This document shows positions 34,193 to 38,454 of a DNA stretch of 38,454 nucleotides, in pieces. Under the pieces are notes generated by a model. It had not been told where the DNA came from. It saw only the letters and a list, made by a program, of their open reading frames with translations, and searched no databases. Source of the stretch: CAZTCJ01 sp964612085. Lineage in GTDB: Bacteria > Pseudomonadota > Alphaproteobacteria > JAJFIK01. The stretch is from positions 1 through 38,454 of the forward strand of contig CAZTCJ010000031.1 of the NCBI GenBank assembly GCA_964612085.1. Direction: 5' to 3'. The position numbers and the translations under genes were made by a program. Position 1 is the stretch's first letter, and each line of letters opens with the position of its first letter.

Positions 34193-34951
34193 ATGGACGG
34201 CATACGGATCGATCTTAAAGATAAGGTGGCTCTCATCACCGGCGGTACCCGTGGTCTCGGGCGGCAGATCGCCGAAGCTTATGCGGAAGCCGGAGCAACC
34301 CTGGTCATCGCCAGCCGGTCCACCCAATCCTGCGAAGAGACGGCAAAAGCCCTGTCGGCCAAGGGCATCGACGTTCTCGCCGTGCCGTGCGATGTGGGGG
34401 TCTGGACCGATTGCGACACGCTCGTGGATGCGGCCTATGACCGTTTCGGACGGGTCGATATATTGGTCAACAATGCGGGCATGTCGCCGGTTCTGCGCTC
34501 GCCCGCCGATGTGACCGAAGCCATGTTCGACGAGATCGTCAATGTCAATCTGAAAGGCCTGTACCGTCTCTCGGCTTTGGTCTGTGAGCGGATGGCTGTG
34601 GGAAATGGCGGGTCCGTCATTAATGTCTCCAGTACGGCGTCTGTGATCACGCCGCCCGCCGTGGCGCCTTACGCGGCGATCAAGGCCGGCGTCAACGCCG
34701 CGACCAAGGCCTTCGCCAAAGCCTATGGCCCGAAGGTCCGGGTCAACTGCATCATGTGCGGCCCTTTCCGCACGGATCTGACGGCCTCCTTCATCGATTC
34801 CGAGCCCTTCCAAAAGGGCGTCAAGATGCGGGTGCCGCTGCGCCGCGTGGGCGAGCCGGACGAAATCGCCGGGGCGGCGCTTTATTTCGCGAGCGATCAG
34901 TCGAGCTTCACTTCCGGCGCCATCCTGACGCTGGATGGCGGCGAGACCTAA
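34193..34951 (+). CDS. SDR-family oxidoreductase 1 (F420 operon)
   Basis: This classical short-chain dehydrogenase/reductase has 252 residues. The cofactor motif TGGTRGLG occupies residues 16-23, NNAG is near 94, and Tyr160-x3-Lys164 (YAAIK) with Ser146/147 forms the catalytic set; the C-terminus ends TLDGGET. It should oxidise an alcohol or reduce a ketone with NAD(P)(H). CAGGGGAG precedes ATG 34193, 22 bp beyond the fbiC stop, so it is probably transcribed with the F420 genes. The open frame extends upstream across the fbiC end, but that start is rejected. A CoA ligase follows by 22 bp. Substrate unknown. Confidence 0.92.
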   Translation: MDGIRIDLKDKVALITGGTRGLGRQIAEAYAEAGATLVIASRSTQSCEETAKALSAKGIDVLAVPCDVGVWTDCDTLVDAAYDRFGRVDILVNNAGMSPVLRSPADVTEAMFDEIVNVNLKGLYRLSALVCERMAVGNGGSVINVSSTASVITPPAVAPYAAIKAGVNAATKAFAKAYGPKVRVNCIMCGPFRTDLTASFIDSEPFQKGVKMRVPLRRVGEPDEIAGAALYFASDQSSFTSGAILTLDGGET

Positions 34952-34973
34952 GCTCTGTCTCCGGAGGACCGTC

Positions 34974-36530
34974 ATGGAACTCAGTCAACTCATCGCACGC
35001 GCCGTCCAGATCAACGGAACCGGAATCGCCACCGTGTGCAACGACCGGCGGCGAACCTGGGAGGAGACTGCGGGCCGCATCCGGCGGATCGCGGGTGCCT
35101 TGCAACAATTGGGCGTCCACCCGGACAGCCGGGTGGCGGTCTTGGGCCTCAATTCGGAGCGCTATCTGGAAAGTCTGTTCGCGATTCCCTGGGCGGGCGG
35201 CATCTTCGTACCCATCAATATCCGCCTGGCCGTACCTGAAATGCTCTTTCAACTGACGGATTCAGAAGCGAACATTCTGCTGGTCGATGGCGCCTTCAAG
35301 GCCCTGATTCCCGAACTGACCCAAGGCGCGCCATCGATCGGAACCGTCATTTACATGGACGGCGACGTGCCTCCGGACGGCATGCTTGCCTTCGAAGAGA
35401 TGGCGCACAGTGCCAATGGAGCCGATCCAAACCCGCGCGGGGGCGACGACACCGCCGGTATTCTTTACACGGGCGGCACGACCGGGCGCGCCAAGGGTGT
35501 GATGGTCACCCATGGCGGACTCATCATGAACGCGTTCCAGAGCGGGCATATCCTCGGATCGACCGTCGATATGGCCTATGCCCATGTGGTGCCCATGTTC
35601 CATATCGGCGATTGCGCCTACACGGTGGCCACCACGCTTCATGGGGGCAAACATGTCCTGATACCGCGCTTCGATATTGATACGGCCCTCAAGATCCTGG
35701 AGCGGGAACAGGTGACCCATACGGCGCTCGTCCCCACCATGATCAATATGCTGCTCAATCATCCAGGTTTCGCAGATCACGACCTCTCCGCCTTGCGCCG
35801 GATCATCTACGGCGCTTCGCCCATACCGGAAACCTTGCTGATTCAGGCACTCAAGGCTCTGCCGCACACGGAATTCGCCCAATCCTATGGCCAGACCGAA
35901 GCCATCACCATCACCATGCTGCTGCCGGAATGGCATGCCACGGACGGACCCCGCTCGGGCAAACTGAAGACGGCCGGCAAGGCCGCCCCCAATGTATCAG
36001 TCAGTATACGGAACGAATATGGAACCGAAGCACCACGCGGTCAACTCGGTGAAATCTGCGTGTGGAGCGGCAGTATCATGAAGGGATATTGGAACCGTCC
36101 GGACGCGACGGATGAGACCATCCGCGACGGTTGGCTTCACACGGGCGATATCGGCGTGATGGACGCGGACGGTTTCGTCTCTGTGGTGGACCGGGTCAAG
36201 GACATGATCATTTCCGGCGGCGAGAACATTTACTCCGTCGAGGTGGAAGACGCGCTTTACCGCCACCCCGGCGTTCTGGAATGCGCCGTCATCGGCATTC
36301 CGGATCCGCAATGGGGCGAGCGGGTCCATGCCATCGTGCGGCTCAAATCCGATTGGACCGTAGAAGAGGAGGAGCTCATCGCCCATTGCCGGGGCCTTAT
36401 CGCGCATTACAAATGCCCGCGCAGCGTGGAATTGCGCGACGATCCCCTGCCCTTGAGCGGGGCCGGTAAGATCCTGAAAAAGGATTTGAGAGCAGACTAT
36501 TGGCCAGCGGATGAAAGGGGATCCTCATGA
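34974..36530 (+). CDS. class I acyl-CoA synthetase in F420 operon
   Basis: This AMP-forming CoA ligase of 518 residues has the phosphate loop YTGGTTGRAKGVM near 163-175, the hinge HTGDIGV and SGGENIYSVEVED, and the catalytic-lysine segment GAGKILKKDLR near 495-505. It is more like medium/long-chain acyl-CoA ligases (FadD/MenE-like) than the CaiC-like ligases at 15 and 13693. GGAGG lies a few bases before ATG 34974; an in-frame upstream start at 34935 overlaps the SDR gene and is rejected. Its stop overlaps the next SDR start as ATGA. Its place behind fbiC ties CoA activation to F420 supply. Substrate unknown. Confidence 0.92.
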   Translation: MELSQLIARAVQINGTGIATVCNDRRRTWEETAGRIRRIAGALQQLGVHPDSRVAVLGLNSERYLESLFAIPWAGGIFVPINIRLAVPEMLFQLTDSEANILLVDGAFKALIPELTQGAPSIGTVIYMDGDVPPDGMLAFEEMAHSANGADPNPRGGDDTAGILYTGGTTGRAKGVMVTHGGLIMNAFQSGHILGSTVDMAYAHVVPMFHIGDCAYTVATTLHGGKHVLIPRFDIDTALKILEREQVTHTALVPTMINMLLNHPGFADHDLSALRRIIYGASPIPETLLIQALKALPHTEFAQSYGQTEAITITMLLPEWHATDGPRSGKLKTAGKAAPNVSVSIRNEYGTEAPRGQLGEICVWSGSIMKGYWNRPDATDETIRDGWLHTGDIGVMDADGFVSVVDRVKDMIISGGENIYSVEVEDALYRHPGVLECAVIGIPDPQWGERVHAIVRLKSDWTVEEEELIAHCRGLIAHYKCPRSVELRDDPLPLSGAGKILKKDLRADYWPADERGSS

Positions 36531-37312
36531 GTTCACTTCAGGGCCGCGTCGCGGGTAAAGGCGCGCTGGTGACCGGTGCGGCCTCCGGCATCGGCGCGGC
36601 GACGAGCCATCTGCTCGCGCGGGAAGGCGCGCTTGTCGCCGTCACCGATATCAATGGGGACGGAGCCAACCGGACCGCCCAGGAGATCAATCGCGATTAT
36701 CCCGGCCAGGCCCGGGCCTTTACCCATGATGTGACGTCGCAGAGCGATTGGCAGGCCGTTCTGGCCGAAGCCAGTGACTGGGCAAACGGCCTCTCCATCC
36801 TGGTCAACAATGCCGGGATCGGACGGTTCGGGACGATCGAGGATGAAACGCTCGAAGGCTGGCAACAGGTTCAATCGGTCAACAGCGACTCCGTCTTCCT
36901 GGGCTGCAAGCTGGCCATGCCCTATCTGCGGCGGGCCGCGCCCTCGTCCATCGTCAACATCTCGTCCTCGGCCGCCTATGTGGGCCGCCCCAATATCGCG
37001 GCCTATAATGCGTCCAAAGCGGCCGTCTGGATGCTGACCAAGTCGGTCGCCTTGCATTGCGCTAAACGCGGCGACGATATCCGCTGTAACTCCGTGCATC
37101 CGGGCTATATCCGTACGCCTATCCTGGATCCGATCCTGGAGAGCAGTCCGGACCCCGCCATTGTGGAGCGCAATATCAAGCGGGAAATTCCCATGGGCCG
37201 TCTCGCGGACCCGCAGGATGTGGCTTATGCCGTGCTTTATCTGGCGTCGGATGAATCCCGCTACGTGACAGGCGCCGAACTCAAGGTGGATGGCGGCATG
37301 ACCGCTTTTTGA
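36527..37312 (+). CDS. SDR-family oxidoreductase 2 (F420 operon)
   Basis: This classical SDR has 261 residues. TGAASGIG at 16-23 is the dinucleotide motif, NNAG is near 95, and Tyr160-x3-Lys164 (YNASK) follows SSSAAYVG. The segment VHPGYIRTP resembles cyclopentanol-type and hydroxysteroid-type dehydrogenases, which oxidise alcohols on cyclic substrates; this is suggestive only. Coupled by ATGA to the ligase, it is the last gene of the npdG-to-SDR operon. Its stop is 24 bp before the stop of a convergent SDR. Confidence 0.92.
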   Translation: MSSLQGRVAGKGALVTGAASGIGAATSHLLAREGALVAVTDINGDGANRTAQEINRDYPGQARAFTHDVTSQSDWQAVLAEASDWANGLSILVNNAGIGRFGTIEDETLEGWQQVQSVNSDSVFLGCKLAMPYLRRAAPSSIVNISSSAAYVGRPNIAAYNASKAAVWMLTKSVALHCAKRGDDIRCNSVHPGYIRTPILDPILESSPDPAIVERNIKREIPMGRLADPQDVAYAVLYLASDESRYVTGAELKVDGGMTAF

Positions 37313-37323
37313 AGCATCGGCCC

Positions 37324-37338
37324 AGCCTACAGGCTTTT
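37324..37338 (+). terminator. weak hairpin with T-run after F420 operon
   Basis: AGCC and GGCT pair around a TACA loop, followed by three T residues, in the 24-bp gap between convergent SDR genes. Only a 4-bp stem, so a weak terminator at best. Confidence 0.25.
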
Positions 37339-38107
37339 AAAGGGTCGTCGACATCCCGCCATCGACAGGAATGACCGCACCCGTCGTATAGGCCCCGGCC
37401 CGGGAAGCAAGGAAGATCGCGGTCCCGGCAATATCTTCCGGCGTGCCGATCCGCCCCCGCGGGTTGGAGGCGATGAGGGCATCGCCGAGACTCTCGAGTG
37501 TTGCCGCCATCATCTTGCTCTGGAAGGGCCCGGGCGCGATGGCGTTGACCGTGATGTGCTCGCGCGCGAGCCGCCCGGCCAAGGCCCGGGTCATGTGATG
37601 CAGCCCGGCCTTGGACGCACTATAGGCATAGGTCTCCAGCGGCGGCACATGCAGCCCGTCGATCGACCCGATATTGATCACCCGGGCCGGGTCCTCATGG
37701 CTCGCTGCCCGGCGCAGCAGGGGCAAGAGTTTCTGTGTCAGGAAGAAAACCGATTTCAGATTGATATCGACCACCTTGTCCCAGCCGCTCTCGGGATATT
37801 CGTCGACCGGCGCCGCCCAGACGGCGCCCGCATTATTGATCAGGATGTCGATTTTTTCTTCGCGCGCCGCGATCTCGGTGCAGAACCGGTCGATTTCCTC
37901 CAGACGTGACAGATCGGCCGGAATGGCTTCACAAGGACCGAAGGCGGACAATTGTTCCTGGGTCGCGAAACAATCGGCCGCCTTGCGCGATGTGATATAG
38001 ACCTTTGCGCCGTTGGCGACGAACCCCGTCGCGATCATCTCGCCAATACCACGCGAGCCGCCCGTGACGATGACGGTTTTGTTTTCGACCGAGAAAAGCG
38101 GTGTCAT
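37337..38107 (-). CDS. SDR-family oxidoreductase 3 (RhlG-like)
   Basis: This classical SDR has 256 residues. TGGSRGIG (15-22), NNAG (91-94), Ser148 in INIGSIDG and Tyr162-x3-Lys166 (YSASK) form the usual cofactor and catalytic sets; it ends VDGGMSTTL. The layout resembles RhlG/FabG-like ketoacyl reductases, but the real substrate may be a hydroxy- or ketoacyl-CoA of the island. AAGGG precedes the ATG. It converges with the F420 operon and is transcribed alone as far as visible, reading away from the Rhs remnant at the right edge. Confidence 0.92.
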   Translation of the reverse strand: MTPLFSVENKTVIVTGGSRGIGEMIATGFVANGAKVYITSRKAADCFATQEQLSAFGPCEAIPADLSRLEEIDRFCTEIAAREEKIDILINNAGAVWAAPVDEYPESGWDKVVDINLKSVFFLTQKLLPLLRRAASHEDPARVINIGSIDGLHVPPLETYAYSASKAGLHHMTRALAGRLAREHITVNAIAPGPFQSKMMAATLESLGDALIASNPRGRIGTPEDIAGTAIFLASRAGAYTTGAVIPVDGGMSTTL

Positions 38108-38454
38108 ATCTTGCCCTTTCGCCGAAGGTCATTCCTTACAGACTTCACGTCTTTGAAGCTTAGCATATCGGGCCAAGCCACTCACAAGCGGGCTTGCACC
38201 CGCTCCGGCAGCCTCTGGTCCCCGCCCCTGACACAGACCACGACTTACACCGTCAACGAACTCAATCAGTACACGCAGGTAGGCGGACACGCCGTCACCT
38301 ACGACGCCAACGGCAATCTGACGGGCTATCCCCGCGCGTGTGAACAGATAACTGCACCGATATACGCAAAGCCCGTCTACGCCGCCGCTTCGCTTCTTGA
38401 GCGTCGTGGGGCACCGCCAGGGCACGGCTTCGCCTAAATCGCCTTCGGGCGGCT
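38108..38454. other. right-edge intergenic region with remnants
   Basis: Upstream of SDR 3 this stretch contains a possible promoter for it, a 6-bp hairpin AGCGGG-CTTGCA-CCCGCT (38187-38204), the Rhs remnant and a small TTCG-loop hairpin near 38440-38451 at the window end. No intact gene is visible. Confidence 0.5.
38231..38332 (+). pseudogene. Rhs/YD-repeat protein remnant
   Basis: One reading frame encodes about 34 residues containing YTVNELNQYTQVGGHAV followed by TYDANGNLTG, the hallmark of Rhs/YD repeats in large surface or toxin-delivery proteins. The frame before it shows no Rhs sequence, and after it becomes unrelated (from RACEQ) and stops. There is no start signal for the fragment. 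It is a short piece of a once-larger gene, or a shuffled Rhs fragment, and marks a recombination boundary. Confidence 0.7.

Noticed and set aside
38187..38204. Hairpin near the right edge as a terminator
   Set aside because: Only a 6-bp stem and no T-tract on either strand.

Overview
The window is high-GC DNA with dense, mostly intact genes. It reads as a chromosomal catabolic island from an aerobic Gram-negative alphaproteobacterium, perhaps sphingomonad-like or Emcibacter-like. TonB-dependent outer-membrane receptors, a Rieske oxygenase, many CoA-ester enzymes and AraC-type control support this, but the assignment to order is a guess. No rRNA, tRNA, CRISPR array or intact transposon was seen.

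Left part (1-12 kb): a minus-strand set of an AraC-family regulator, an ACAD10/11-like acyl-CoA dehydrogenase and a CaiC-like CoA ligase. It lies divergent to a fused indolepyruvate ferredoxin oxidoreductase-type 2-oxoacid oxidoreductase. A FadD-type ligase follows, divergent to a TonB-dependent receptor.

Middle (12-28 kb): two copies of a two-gene module, an LLM-class (F420-type) oxidoreductase followed by an SRPBCC-fold protein, flank a second CaiC-like ligase. Then come a SnoaL-like/MDR reductase pair, an MFS transporter with a third LLM oxidoreductase, a second paralogous TonB receptor, an enoyl-CoA hydratase-like/acyl-CoA dehydrogenase pair, an APH-type kinase of the kind linked to ACAD10/11 chemistry, and a Rieske oxygenase alpha subunit.

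Right part (28.6-38.4 kb): a tightly packed plus-strand operon holds the known core of coenzyme F420 biosynthesis and recycling: npdG, cofE, cofD, cofC and fbiC. It runs on into an SDR, a CoA ligase and a second SDR. A third SDR lies convergent to it. The right edge holds a short remnant of an Rhs-repeat gene.

Working model (inference): the island takes up a hydrophobic substrate through TonB receptors, activates it to CoA thioesters with four ligases, and degrades it with dehydrogenases, hydratase-like enzymes, SDRs and an oxygenase. F420H2-dependent LLM enzymes carry out reductive or oxidative steps, and the same island supplies and recycles F420. F420 synthesis is uncommon in Proteobacteria, and its physical linkage to three LLM enzymes, two paired with SRPBCC partners, is the most notable feature. 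The substrate cannot be named from sequence.
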